A stretch of DNA of 25,334 bases from CAZMCT01 sp964564785 (GTDB lineage Bacteria; Planctomycetota; Phycisphaerae; UBA1845; Fen-1342): NCBI GenBank assembly GCA_964564785.1, contig CAZMCT010000050.1:1-25334 (forward strand). Direction: 5' to 3'. Below are positions 16,023-23,449 of this stretch, piece after piece (position 1 is the first letter of the stretch; each line of letters starts with the position of its first letter). The notes beneath the pieces are model-generated. The model did no database searches, had not been told where the DNA came from, and worked only from the letters and a program-made list of their open reading frames with translations. The position numbers were made by a program, and so were the translations under genes.

Positions 16023-17375
16023 ATGTCAAACACGCTGAACCCCACCGCCAATTCGCCGGCCCTCGCTTCCTTCCTGGCCGCCTTCGACGACGCGGAGCGC
16101 GCGAACGCGCCCCCCGCTTGGCTCGCCCCGATTCGCAAGGCCGCCTTGGCACACCTCGCCGAGCGCGGCCTGCCCACCGTGCGCGACGAGGACTGGCGCT
16201 TCACCAACCTCGCGCCGCTCGCCCGCACGACCTTCGTCCGCGCCGAATACGACCCGTGGGCCGTCGCGGCGGAAGAACTACGTCCGGCCCTTTGGGACCC
16301 TTCCGAAACCGGCCGCCTCGTCTTCGTCAACGGCCGCTACGCTCCGCACCTGTCCAGCGTCGATACCCTGCCGCAAGGCGTCGTGCTCGGCTCGCTCGCG
16401 GCCGGCCTGGCAGGCAGTGCGCCGACGCTGGAGTCGCACCTGGCCCACGTCGCCAACAACCCGGCCGACCCGCTGGTGGCGCTGAACACCGCCTTCTTCG
16501 AGGACGGCGCGTACCTGCGCCTGAGAGGCGGCGCCGTTGTCGAGCTGCCGATACACCTGGTCTTCGTCACCGTGCCGGGCTCGTCCGCGACGGCCGTCCA
16601 CCCGCGCGTCTTGATCCTCGCCGGCCCACACAGCCAGGCGACGATCGTCGAGACGCACATCGGCCTGGGCGCTGGAAACTACTTCAGCAACCCGGTTTCA
16701 GAGGTATACGCCGAAGAAGGGGCCGTGCTCGAACACTACATGGTCCAGCGCGAGCACCCCGACGCCTTCCACCTCGGCACTCTCCGCGTCCGGCAGGAGC
16801 GCAGCAGCCGCGTCACCGCCCACGGCTTCGCGCTCGGCGGCGGGCTGGTGCGCCGCAACCACGACTGGACGCTCGCGGGCGCGGGCGCCGGCTGCCTGCT
16901 CAACGGCCTCTACGTCCTGCACGGCCGGCAGCATACCGACAACCACCTGCGGGTCGAGCACGCCGCCCCACACTGCGACAGCCGCGAGGTCTTCAAGGGC
17001 ATCCTCGACGACCACGCCCGGGCCGTCTTCACCGGCCGCATCGTCGTCCGCGCCGGCGCCCAGAAAACCGACGGCAAGCAGTCCAACATGAACCTGCTGC
17101 TGTCCGAGCACGCTCAGGTCGATACCCGACCCCAGCTCGAGATCTTCGCCGACGACGTCAAATGCACGCACGGCGCGACCGTCGGCCAACTCGACCGCGA
17201 CGCGCTGTTCTACCTGCGCAGCCGGGCCATCCCCGAATCGGCCGCGCGGAGCCTGCTCGTCTACGCCTTTGCCGGCGAATTGCTCGAGCAGGTCCGCATC
17301 GCCCCGCTCCGCGCCCAGCTCCGACGCCTCCTGCTCGCTCGGCTGCCGGACAGCAAGCTGTTGGAGACCGCATGA
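16023..17375 (+). CDS. sufD: Fe-S cluster assembly protein SufD
   Basis: Partner of SufB in the SufBC2D scaffold, needed for iron entry. The 450-residue protein has the family N-terminal helical domain (DEDWRFTNLAPLART at about 56-70) and the right-handed beta-helix, ending with KTDGKQSNMNLLLSEHAQVDTRPQLEI and DDVKCTHGATVGQLDRDALFYLRSRAIPE; the histidine in CTHGATVG matches the one implicated in SufD function. GAGG lies 7 nt before the ATG at 16023. The TGA overlaps the sufS ATG (ATGA), indicating coupled translation. Confidence 0.96.
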   Translation: MSNTLNPTANSPALASFLAAFDDAERANAPPAWLAPIRKAALAHLAERGLPTVRDEDWRFTNLAPLARTTFVRAEYDPWAVAAEELRPALWDPSETGRLVFVNGRYAPHLSSVDTLPQGVVLGSLAAGLAGSAPTLESHLAHVANNPADPLVALNTAFFEDGAYLRLRGGAVVELPIHLVFVTVPGSSATAVHPRVLILAGPHSQATIVETHIGLGAGNYFSNPVSEVYAEEGAVLEHYMVQREHPDAFHLGTLRVRQERSSRVTAHGFALGGGLVRRNHDWTLAGAGAGCLLNGLYVLHGRQHTDNHLRVEHAAPHCDSREVFKGILDDHARAVFTGRIVVRAGAQKTDGKQSNMNLLLSEHAQVDTRPQLEIFADDVKCTHGATVGQLDRDALFYLRSRAIPESAARSLLVYAFAGELLEQVRIAPLRAQLRRLLLARLPDSKLLETA

Positions 17376-18637
17376 GCCCCTCGACGCTCTCCGCCGCACG
17401 CGAACGAGCCGCCCCGCCCGCGCTCGACGTCGACCGCCTGCGGGCCGACTTCCCGGCCCTGCATCAGCGCGTCGGCGCCCGGCCGCTGGTCTACCTCGAC
17501 AACGCCGCCACCACGCAGAAACCCCGGGCCGTACTCGACGCCGTGCTCCGCTACTACGAGCGCGACAACGCGAACATCCACCGCGGCGTCCACCTGCTCA
17601 GCGTGCGGGCCACGGCCGCGTTCGAGGACGCCCGCCGCAGCCTGCAACGCTTCCTCAACGCCCGCCAGCCCGAGGAGATCGTCTTCGTCCGCGGCGCGAC
17701 CGAGGCCATCAACCTCGTCGCCCAGACCTTCGGCCGCAGCCGCGTCGGCCCCGGCGACGAGGTGCTCGTCTCCGAGATGGAGCACCACTCCAACATCGTC
17801 CCGTGGCAGATGCTCTGCCAGCAGACCGGAGCCGCGCTCCGCGTCATCCCGATCGACGACCGCGGCGCGCTGATCCTCGAGGAATTCGAGCGCTTGCTCA
17901 CGCCCCGCACCCGGCTCCTGGCGGTCACCCACGTTTCCAATGCGCTCGGCACGGTGAACCCGATCGCCGATCTCGTCGCCCGCGCCCACCGCGACGGCAT
18001 CCCCGTCGTCGTCGACGGCGCCCAGGGCGCCCCGCACACCCCCGTCGACCTCCAGTCCCTCGGCTGCGACTTCTATGCCCTCAGCGGCCACAAGATGTAC
18101 GGCCCGACCGGAATCGGCGTGCTCTACGGCCGCCGCGAATGGCTCGACGCAATGCCCCCCTACCAGGGCGGCGGCGAAATGATCCGCTCGGTGACTTTCG
18201 AAAAAACGACCTATAACGACGTACCGCACCGCTTCGAGGCCGGCACGCCCGACATCGCCGGCGCGATCGGCCTCGGGGCGGCCGCGGACTACCTCACAGC
18301 GCTGGGCCGGCCGGCCATCGCCGCGTACGAGCACGAGCTGCTGCACTACGCGACGGCCGCCCTGAGCGCGATCCCGCAGGTGCGGATCGTCGGCACGGCG
18401 CCCGAGAAGGCCGCGGTCATCTCGTTCACGATCGCGGGCGTGCACCCGCACGACGCGGGCACGGTGCTGGACCAGCTCGGAATCGCGATTCGCACCGGCC
18501 ACCACTGCGCCCAGCCCGTGATGGCCCGCTACGGCCTGCCGGCGACGTGCCGGGCGTCGCTGGCGTTCTACAACACGCGGGAGGAAATCGACGCCCTGGC
18601 GGCCGGCGTCCGTCGCGTCAGCGAGCTGTTCAACTGA
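17372..18637 (+). CDS. sufS: Cysteine desulfurase SufS
   Basis: PLP enzyme that converts cysteine to alanine and holds the sulfur as a persulfide for cluster building. The 421-residue protein shows YLDNAATTQKPRAVLDA at 41-57, EMEHHSNIVPW at 135-145, the PLP lysine Lys241 in ALSGHKMYGPTGIG, the RTGHHCAQP block and the active-site Cys393 in PATCRASLAFYNT, all as in group II (SufS/CsdA) desulfurases. The start overlaps the sufD stop by 4 nt. SufS enzymes need a sulfur acceptor; here sufU, not sufE, follows. Confidence 0.97.
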   Translation: MSPSTLSAARERAAPPALDVDRLRADFPALHQRVGARPLVYLDNAATTQKPRAVLDAVLRYYERDNANIHRGVHLLSVRATAAFEDARRSLQRFLNARQPEEIVFVRGATEAINLVAQTFGRSRVGPGDEVLVSEMEHHSNIVPWQMLCQQTGAALRVIPIDDRGALILEEFERLLTPRTRLLAVTHVSNALGTVNPIADLVARAHRDGIPVVVDGAQGAPHTPVDLQSLGCDFYALSGHKMYGPTGIGVLYGRREWLDAMPPYQGGGEMIRSVTFEKTTYNDVPHRFEAGTPDIAGAIGLGAAADYLTALGRPAIAAYEHELLHYATAALSAIPQVRIVGTAPEKAAVISFTIAGVHPHDAGTVLDQLGIAIRTGHHCAQPVMARYGLPATCRASLAFYNTREEIDALAAGVRRVSELFN

Positions 18638-18643
18638 AGGATG

Positions 18644-18680
18644 ACCACGCAGACACACACGAGGAATCAGCGGAGACAGG
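18644..18680 (+). repeat. Family B repeat (sufS-sufU gap)
   Basis: ACCACGCAGACACACACGAG starts 6 nt after the sufS stop and continues with AATCAGCGGAGACAGGAG. It is followed by a family A copy. The gap 18638-18902 otherwise shows only a short dyad, GCTCGT-C-ACGAGC (18759-18771). Confidence 0.6.
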
Positions 18681-18705
18681 AGAACCGCACCGCGAGCAAT
18701 GGCGG

Positions 18706-18744
18706 TCGTTCTGAACGGAGCGCGGCAGCGTGAGGAATCCGGCC
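18706..18744 (+). repeat. Family A repeat, single arm (sufS-sufU gap)
   Basis: TCGTTCTGAACGGAGCGCGG continues to GTGAGGAATCCGGCC. It matches the left arm of the copy at 19383 (GAACGGGGCGCGGCAGCG) with few differences. No matching right arm was found, so this looks like a half element. Confidence 0.65.
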
Positions 18745-18902
18745 ACCCATGAAGACCCGCTCGTCACGAGCGCGAAATGCGGCCGCGGGCCGATTCCCCG
18801 CCGATCGCGCCGGCGGCCCTCGGCGAACGCCTCGCCCGCGTCGTCGCTTGTATCGCTGTTGGTGCGTACCCGGGTCGATTCGCTGGAGGGAGCGCTGAAC
18901 GC

Positions 18903-19349
18903 ATGAGCGATCTGAATGACCTCTACCAGGAGGTGATCCTCGATCATTACCGCCGGCCGCGGAACCACGGTCCGCTCCCCGACGCGGACCGCCGCGCGGA
19001 GGGCCACAACCCGCTCTGCGGCGACCATGTGACGGTCTTTGTCAAGCTCGCCGGCGATCGGGTGCAGGAAGCGCGGTTCGAGGGCGGCGGCTGCGCGATC
19101 TCGACCGCCTCCGCATCCCTGATGACGGAAGCCCTGCGAGGCAAGACGCTCGAGGAGGCCAAGGCCCTGTTCCGCAAGTTCCACGGCCTGATCACCGGGC
19201 ATGCCGAGGCCGGCGGACCCGCCCTCGGCAAGCTGGAGGTCTTCTCCGGCGTCTGCCAGTACCCGGCGCGCGTCAAGTGCGCGACGCTCGCCTGGCACAC
19301 ACTGGACGCGGCGCTCGAAAAAAACTCCGACCCGGTCACGACGGAATAG
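18903..19349 (+). CDS. sufU: SufU-type sulfur relay / scaffold protein
   Basis: Zinc-binding protein of the IscU fold that takes persulfide sulfur from SufS. The 148-residue protein keeps the three cysteines and aspartate of the family, in NPLCGDHV, GGGCAISTASASLMTEAL and PARVKCATLAW, and the loop between the second and third cysteines that sets SufU apart from IscU. An extra cysteine occurs in GVCQYPARV. I chose ATG 18903 because homologs begin at LYQEVILDHYRRPRNHG and GGAGGG lies about 12 nt upstream; the open frame continues upstream into repeat DNA. The pairing of SufS with SufU resembles that in Firmicutes. Confidence 0.95.
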   Translation: MSDLNDLYQEVILDHYRRPRNHGPLPDADRRAEGHNPLCGDHVTVFVKLAGDRVQEARFEGGGCAISTASASLMTEALRGKTLEEAKALFRKFHGLITGHAEAGGPALGKLEVFSGVCQYPARVKCATLAWHTLDAALEKNSDPVTTE

Positions 19350-19350
19350 A

Positions 19351-19375
19351 ACCACCGCAAAGACACGGAAAAGCG
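19351..19375 (+). repeat. Family B repeat (sufU-sufT gap)
   Basis: ACCACCGCAAAGACACGGAA starts 1 nt after the sufU stop, immediately before a family A copy. Confidence 0.65.
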
Positions 19376-19382
19376 GACGGAC

Positions 19383-19506
19383 GACTGTTTTCCGAACGGG
19401 GCGCGGCAGCGTGAGGAACCCGGCGGCGGATGTCGAACAGGCGCAATCGCGACGCGGGTGAGCGACCCGAGCAGGTTCCTCGTCGCGATCCCGCTCCGAA
19501 TGACAT
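19383..19506. repeat. Family A palindromic repeat (sufU-sufT gap)
   Basis: The left arm (19383-19424) reads GACTGTTTTCCGAACGGGG and on to GTGAGGAACCCGGC. The complement of the right arm (19469-19506) reads ATGTCATTCGGAGCGGGAT and on to GACGAGGAACC. The pairing is imperfect. The right arm runs up to the sufT start region and creates an alternative upstream ATG (19505). Confidence 0.7.
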
Positions 19507-19522
19507 GAACCGAGAGCTCGGA

Positions 19523-19927
19523 ATGAGTGAAGAACTGCGGCAACGCGTCCTTGCGGTCCTCAAGACCATCCGCGACCCCGAAATCCCCCTGAACATCCAC
19601 GACCTCGGACTGATCTACGCACTCGATGTCGATGCCACCGGCGCCGTCGCCGTCCGCATGACGCTCACCACCCCCGCCTGTCCGGTCGCAGCCGGCCTGC
19701 CGGCCCAGGTCGAGAAGCGCATCCGCGAGCTGCCCGGCGTGTCCAACGTCCGCGTCGAGCTGGTCTGGGACCCGCCCTGGTCGAAGGAGCGCCTCTCAGA
19801 GGCCGCCCGCCTCCAGCTCGGGCTCGACCACCCTGCTCGCCGCCGCCCCTTCATCCCCGCCGGCAACCTGCTGAAGCCCCGCGCCAAGCCCCCCCGCGAT
19901 GAGCCCCCGCGCAAGCGCCCCGAGTAG
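19523..19927 (+). CDS. sufT: SufT-like iron-sulfur maturation factor (MIP18/DUF59 family)
   Basis: Small cytoplasmic factor that helps mature Fe-S proteins. The 134-residue protein has the DUF59 core: LKTIRDPEIPLNIHDLGLIY (near 12-31) and the MTLTTPACPVA motif, whose cysteine is conserved in SufT, PaaD and MIP18 proteins. The C-terminal 30 residues are rich in Pro and Arg (RRRPFIPAGNLLKPRAKPP) and look like a disordered tail. ATG 19523 is preferred: CGAGAG lies 6 nt upstream, whereas ATG 19505 sits at the edge of a repeat arm. It closes the suf locus in the same direction. Confidence 0.88.
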   Translation: MSEELRQRVLAVLKTIRDPEIPLNIHDLGLIYALDVDATGAVAVRMTLTTPACPVAAGLPAQVEKRIRELPGVSNVRVELVWDPPWSKERLSEAARLQLGLDHPARRRPFIPAGNLLKPRAKPPRDEPPRKRPE

Positions 19928-19966
19928 CGGGCTCACGCCAACCCGCGACACCGCACACGCCGGGAG

Positions 19967-19992
19967 AAAACCACGGAGAGGCCGAGGCGCGG
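19967..19992 (+). repeat. Family B repeat, forward arm (after sufT)
   Basis: AAAACCACGGAGAGGCCGAG and on, 39 nt after the sufT stop. It pairs with the inverted arm at 20074-20118. The gap 19928-20146 has no convincing gene. Confidence 0.6.
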
Positions 19993-20073
19993 GCGCGACC
20001 GCACATCCCCTCGCCAATCCTCCCGCCCCCCTTCGCGACGGCCCCGGCACGCGACCTCAACCCGCTGGTCTTC

Positions 20074-20118
20074 GTTTCCCTCGCGTTGCGCCCCTGTGCG
20101 CCTTCGCGTCCGCAATCC
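20074..20118 (-). repeat. Family B repeat, inverted arm (after sufT)
   Basis: On the minus strand it reads GCGGACGCGAAGGCGCACAG and on to GCGCAACGCGAGGG. It lies just beyond the 3' end of the lipoprotein gene. Confidence 0.6.
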
Positions 20119-20146
20119 ATCGCGCGCCGCGGCTTGCCGGGGAACG

Positions 20147-20608
20147 TCAGCCCGGTGAGACCGAATACGACGTCCGCAGCGCTCCGCCGACCGCCTGGAA
20201 ACGAAACGTGACCGTGTCCCCGCACTGCACGTTCAACCCTTGTTCCAGCACCACCTGCTGACCCTCGCCCGCGGGGGCGTTAAGATCGTCCCCGTACACG
20301 CCGCCACTCGTCGCGATCAGCACTTCCCCGTCGCACGCGATCGTCAATACGGCATCGGAGTTCCCCAGCAGCACCCCGATCCCGCCGACCCCGAAATCCG
20401 TCCGCTTGTACCGCCGTTCGAACAGCCCGCGCACTCCCTCCGACACCGGCCCAACGTACACCTGCGGGTCCAGCGGCTGGTCCGTCTCGTTCACGATCCG
20501 CACCGCAATCCCGCTCGCCGGCACCGGCCGCTCCGACTCCATCTGCACGATGCAACCACTCAGCAGCAAAACCCCCGCGCCCGCCATCGCCATCCACACG
20601 CCCCGCAT
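20147..20608 (-). CDS. Small lipoprotein, unknown function
   Basis: A 153-residue protein. Its N-terminus MRGVWMAMAGAGVLLLSGC is a lipoprotein signal with the lipobox LLSGC, so cleavage and lipidation at Cys19 are expected, placing it on the outer face of a membrane. The mature part is mostly beta-strand-like (IAVRIVNETDQPLDPQVYVG; VTFRFQAVGG) and may form one small beta-sandwich; two further cysteines, in TIACDGE and NVQCGD, could form a disulfide. A strong AAGGAGG lies 5 nt before the ATG at 20608. It is divergent from hutI across 143 bp. No family was recognised. Confidence 0.8.
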   Translation of the reverse strand: MRGVWMAMAGAGVLLLSGCIVQMESERPVPASGIAVRIVNETDQPLDPQVYVGPVSEGVRGLFERRYKRTDFGVGGIGVLLGNSDAVLTIACDGEVLIATSGGVYGDDLNAPAGEGQQVVLEQGLNVQCGDTVTFRFQAVGGALRTSYSVSPG

Positions 20609-20751
20609 CTCAACCTCCTTGCCTTACTCGTGTCCTGCGCTGCGAGCATCCGTGCCCGCCCAGTCGCGGGACTCGCCCGCAATCCGTTATCATCCCCGCA
20701 TTATCCCTCGCCGCCGCCGCTCGACAAGCGCCACGCGGCCCGGAGCCCAGC

Positions 20752-22020
20752 ATGGCTGCCGATTCGGCCAACCGCACACTGCTCATCACCGATATCGGCC
20801 TGCTCGTCGCCGTCCCCCCCGGCCCGCTCGCCGGATCGCGGATGCGCGACCTCCCCCAGATCCCCGACGCCGCGCTCGTCGTCCGCGACGGCCGCATCGC
20901 CTGGTTCGGCCCCGCCGCCCACGCCCCCCTCGACGAGGGCACCGCCCTCCTCTCGGCCGCCGGCGGCTGCCTCATCCCCGGCCTGATCGACTCGCACACG
21001 CATATCCCGTTCGCCGGCGACCGCAGCGGCGAGTTTGTCCGCCGCCTCGCGGGCGAGACCTATCTTTCCATCATGCAGGCCGGCGGCGGCATCCGCAGCA
21101 CCGCCCGCGCGGTCCGCAGCGTCACGCTCGAGGAACTCGTAGCCGAGAATCTCCCCCGCCTCCAGCGCATGCTCGCCTGCGGTGTCACCACCGTCGAGTG
21201 CAAGAGCGGTTACGGCCTCCTCCCCGAGCCCGAGCTCAAGCAGCTCGAAACCATCGCCGAGCTCGACCGGCTCCAGCCAATCGACCTCGTGCCCACCTAC
21301 CTCGGGGCCCATGCCATCCCGCCCGAGTACGAGGGCCGTGCCGACGAGTACATCGACCTGATCGGCAGCCCCGAACTCCTCGCCCAGATCGCCCACCGCG
21401 GCCTCGCCCGCTTCTGCGACGTCTTCTGCGACAGCGGGGCCTTCACCGTCGAGCAGTCCCGCCGCCTTCTCCAGCGGGCCGCCGCCGCCGGCCTCCGCCC
21501 GCGCCTCCACGCCGATGAGCTCGCGCAGATCGGCGCCTCCGCCCTCGCCGCAGAGGTGCACGCCATCTCCGCCGACCACCTCGAGCACATCGACGACGCC
21601 GGCATCGCCGCCCTCCGCAACGCCGGTACCATCGCCGTCGTCCTCCCGGGAACCTCCTTCTTCCTCGGCATCCCACACTGCGACGCCCGGCGGCTGGTCT
21701 CGGCCGGCGTACCCGTCGCGATCGCCACCGACTTCAACCCCGGCTCCTGCATGATCGAGTCGCTCCCGCTCGTCATGAACATCGCCTGCTGCCAGCTCCG
21801 CCTTCTACCGGCCGAGGTGCTCGCCGCCTGCACGGCCAACGCCGCCGCGGCCCTCGACTTGCAGCACCGGACCGGGGCAATCGAGATCGGCTACGCTGCC
21901 GACCTCGTCATCCTCGACCCGCCCTCCCTCGAGCAGTGGTTCTACACTCCCGGCCGGGTCCAGGTCCGCACGGTCATCAAGGCGGGTCACGTTGTCTATC
22001 GTCACCCCGACCACCTCTGA
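20752..22020 (+). CDS. hutI: Imidazolonepropionase
   Basis: Third enzyme of histidine degradation: hydrolyses 4-imidazolone-5-propanoate to N-formimino-L-glutamate. The 422-residue amidohydrolase has the metal motif DSHTHIPFAGDR (80-91, with His82 and His84), the HutI signatures FVRRLAGETYLSIMQAGGGI, ECKSGYGL and TYLGAHAIPPEY, RLHADELAQ and the metal aspartate in ATDFNPGSC. GGAG lies 6 nt before the ATG at 20752. No other hut gene adjoins it; FTCD, which consumes its product, is about 16 kb upstream in the window. A TTATCAT patch at 20687-20693 may belong to the promoter region shared with the divergent lipoprotein gene. Confidence 0.95.
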   Translation: MAADSANRTLLITDIGLLVAVPPGPLAGSRMRDLPQIPDAALVVRDGRIAWFGPAAHAPLDEGTALLSAAGGCLIPGLIDSHTHIPFAGDRSGEFVRRLAGETYLSIMQAGGGIRSTARAVRSVTLEELVAENLPRLQRMLACGVTTVECKSGYGLLPEPELKQLETIAELDRLQPIDLVPTYLGAHAIPPEYEGRADEYIDLIGSPELLAQIAHRGLARFCDVFCDSGAFTVEQSRRLLQRAAAAGLRPRLHADELAQIGASALAAEVHAISADHLEHIDDAGIAALRNAGTIAVVLPGTSFFLGIPHCDARRLVSAGVPVAIATDFNPGSCMIESLPLVMNIACCQLRLLPAEVLAACTANAAAALDLQHRTGAIEIGYAADLVILDPPSLEQWFYTPGRVQVRTVIKAGHVVYRHPDHL

Positions 22021-22060
22021 GTCCGCTGGCCGCAGGATTCGCGAAGCCGAAGACGACCGA

Positions 22061-22084
22061 AGGACCAAGACACACAGACGAAGG
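22061..22084 (+). repeat. Family B-like tract after hutI
   Basis: AGGACCAAGACACACAGACG and a few more bases, about 40 nt after the hutI stop. It is more diverged than other copies. An inverted arm lies at 22171-22202. Confidence 0.4.
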
Positions 22085-22170
22085 CCCCGAACACCCCTTC
22101 CGCACATCCCGTCCGCTCGTGACTGGCTCATCCCCCAAGGCATCCCGGCGCCCGTCCCGGTTGCCCACAC

Positions 22171-22202
22171 GGGTTCTCTCCGTGCCGCGGTGGTTTTCCC
22201 CG
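22171..22202 (-). repeat. Family B repeat, inverted arm (hutI-phosphatase gap)
   Basis: On the minus strand it reads AAAACCACCGCGGCACGGAG and then AGAACCC, a clear family B sequence. The gap 22021-22361 between two convergent genes has no gene. Confidence 0.65.
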
Positions 22203-22258
22203 CCTCCTTGCCCTCTCCGGCCCGCGGCGCTCGCCACGACTCGCCGCCTCACAGCGAG

Positions 22259-22278
22259 TTGAAAAAGCGTTGAAAAAA
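22259..22278 (-). terminator. T-rich tract beyond the phosphatase gene, possible terminator
   Basis: Two TTGAAAAA units spaced 11 bp apart on the plus strand give T5-T6 runs on the minus strand, about 85-100 nt past the phosphatase stop. A strong preceding stem is not obvious, so termination is uncertain. Such A/T runs are rare in this GC-rich window. Confidence 0.25.
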
Positions 22279-22361
22279 GTGGACCGGCACGCCTGGTTTG
22301 GCTGTTCACGCTGTCGTAATGGCGCGTTGTCAGGAAGCCGGCGCCCTTGCTCAACCGGCGG

Positions 22362-23282
22362 CTAACGGTTCCGGGAAGGGATCCGCGGCCGCGGCCCCAG
22401 CAGACGGTTCTTGATCAACTCCCAGATCCCGAACGCCCGCGGCCCCCGCGAAAACTCGACCGCCAGCAGCGTGACATCATCGTGCGCCAGACTGCCGCCC
22501 GTGTGCTGCACGAGCGCGGCCATCAGGCGCTCGACCAGTTCCGCCGGCCCCGCGTCCACATGCCGCCTCAGAACCCCCTCGACGCCCTCCTCGCCGAACA
22601 GGGCCCCCGTCCGCGCCGGTGCCTCCAGCACCCCGTCCGTCAGAAGCAACACCCGGTCTCCCGACCGCACCCGCACCACGCGGCGCGAGAACGACGTGCC
22701 GCGATCGATCGCCAGCGGAAGGTTCACCAGCGGACCTCTGGCCGGCCGCGGCAGCTCCAGCCGCTCCCAGCTCCGCGCATCGGCCCGGTACAGCCAGCCC
22801 GGCGGGTGCCCGGCGTACGTCACCGACAGCAGCCGCAGCGGCGGGGTATAGCTCAGCGCGGCCGCCGTGGTCATGCGGGTCGCCACGTCGCCGTCGAGGG
22901 CCCGGTTCAGGTCGGCGAGGACGCGCCGCTCGTCGTGCGAGTTCATATAGCGCCGCAACAAACGGTGAATCTGGCCGCTCACGCGCGCAACCTGTTCGCC
23001 GTGCCCCGCCACGTCCGCCAGGCACATCCGCGACAGCAGCCCCGAGCTGCAAATCGACACGTAATGGATGTCGCCCCCCCGTCCCCCGGCGCACGGGCGC
23101 GAAAAGATCCGCCCGTGCAGACCCGGCAGCTCCAGCTCGGCGTCGATCGGCTGGTTCCCACCCCAAACCTCGGCACACACCAGCGGCGGCTGCGGAACGC
23201 CCGCACGCGGCACCAGCGGCCCGAGAACCCCGGACTCCACCGATCCGCGAACGTCGTCACCGCTGAGGACCGGATTGTGCAT
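22362..23282 (-). CDS. PP2C/SpoIIE-type serine phosphatase (RsbU-like)
   Basis: A 306-residue cytoplasmic protein whose whole length is a SpoIIE/PP2C phosphatase domain, which typically dephosphorylates anti-sigma-factor antagonists. Metal-binding motifs are GGDIHY (Asp71), CLADVAGHGEQVA (Asp90), LLLTDGVLEA (Asp216) and LAHDDVTLLAVEF (Asp268-Asp269). GGD and DVAGHG are diagnostic of the SpoIIE branch. No sensory domain (PAS, GAF, REC) precedes it, and no sigma factor or anti-sigma gene is near, so the partner is unknown. The ATG at 23282 has TACAAT 6 nt upstream and no ribosome site, so a leaderless message is inferred. It is divergent from pilT. Confidence 0.88.
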   Translation of the reverse strand: MHNPVLSGDDVRGSVESGVLGPLVPRAGVPQPPLVCAEVWGGNQPIDAELELPGLHGRIFSRPCAGGRGGDIHYVSICSSGLLSRMCLADVAGHGEQVARVSGQIHRLLRRYMNSHDERRVLADLNRALDGDVATRMTTAAALSYTPPLRLLSVTYAGHPPGWLYRADARSWERLELPRPARGPLVNLPLAIDRGTSFSRRVVRVRSGDRVLLLTDGVLEAPARTGALFGEEGVEGVLRRHVDAGPAELVERLMAALVQHTGGSLAHDDVTLLAVEFSRGPRAFGIWELIKNRLLGPRPRIPSRNR

Positions 23283-23288
23283 ACTCGT

Positions 23289-23294
23289 ATTGTA
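23289..23294 (-). promoter_or_regulatory. -10 element of the phosphatase gene, leaderless type
   Basis: TACAAT on the minus strand, then 6 nt (complement of 23283-23288), then the ATG at 23282. No -35 was recognised. Confidence 0.6.
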
Positions 23295-23363
23295 GTCCCC
23301 GGTCGTGGACCGCGGCGGGTCCCGGCGCTTTTCGGGCCGCCCGGCGGCTCACCGCCCCCCCGC

Positions 23364-23393
23364 TTGCCCCGCCGCCCCCGCGCTGAGTATGCT
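23364..23393 (+). promoter_or_regulatory. Sigma-70-like promoter for pilT
   Basis: TTGCCC (23364-23369), an 18-nt spacer and TATGCT (23388-23393), with a leader of about 50 nt. It resembles the ftcD promoter. Confidence 0.4.
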
Positions 23394-23449
23394 GACGCGC
23401 GCCGGTCGGCCCCGCGGCCGGTCCACTTCCGTCTGTTCGAGGTGTGCTG

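Noticed and set aside
16118..17371. Plus-strand frame upstream of and joined to sufS, giving an apparent 839-residue protein
   Set aside because: The first half is an out-of-frame reading of sufD. The true sufS start is the ATG at 17372, overlapping the sufD stop.
18777..18902. N-terminal extension of SufU
   Set aside because: The added residues are not part of the SufU family and lie in repeat-associated DNA; homologs begin at 18903.
20687..20705. Leaderless-type -10 for hutI (TTATCAT, ATTATC)
   Set aside because: These boxes lie 47 nt or more from the ATG and hutI has its own GGAG site, so it does not fit the 6-7 nt pattern.
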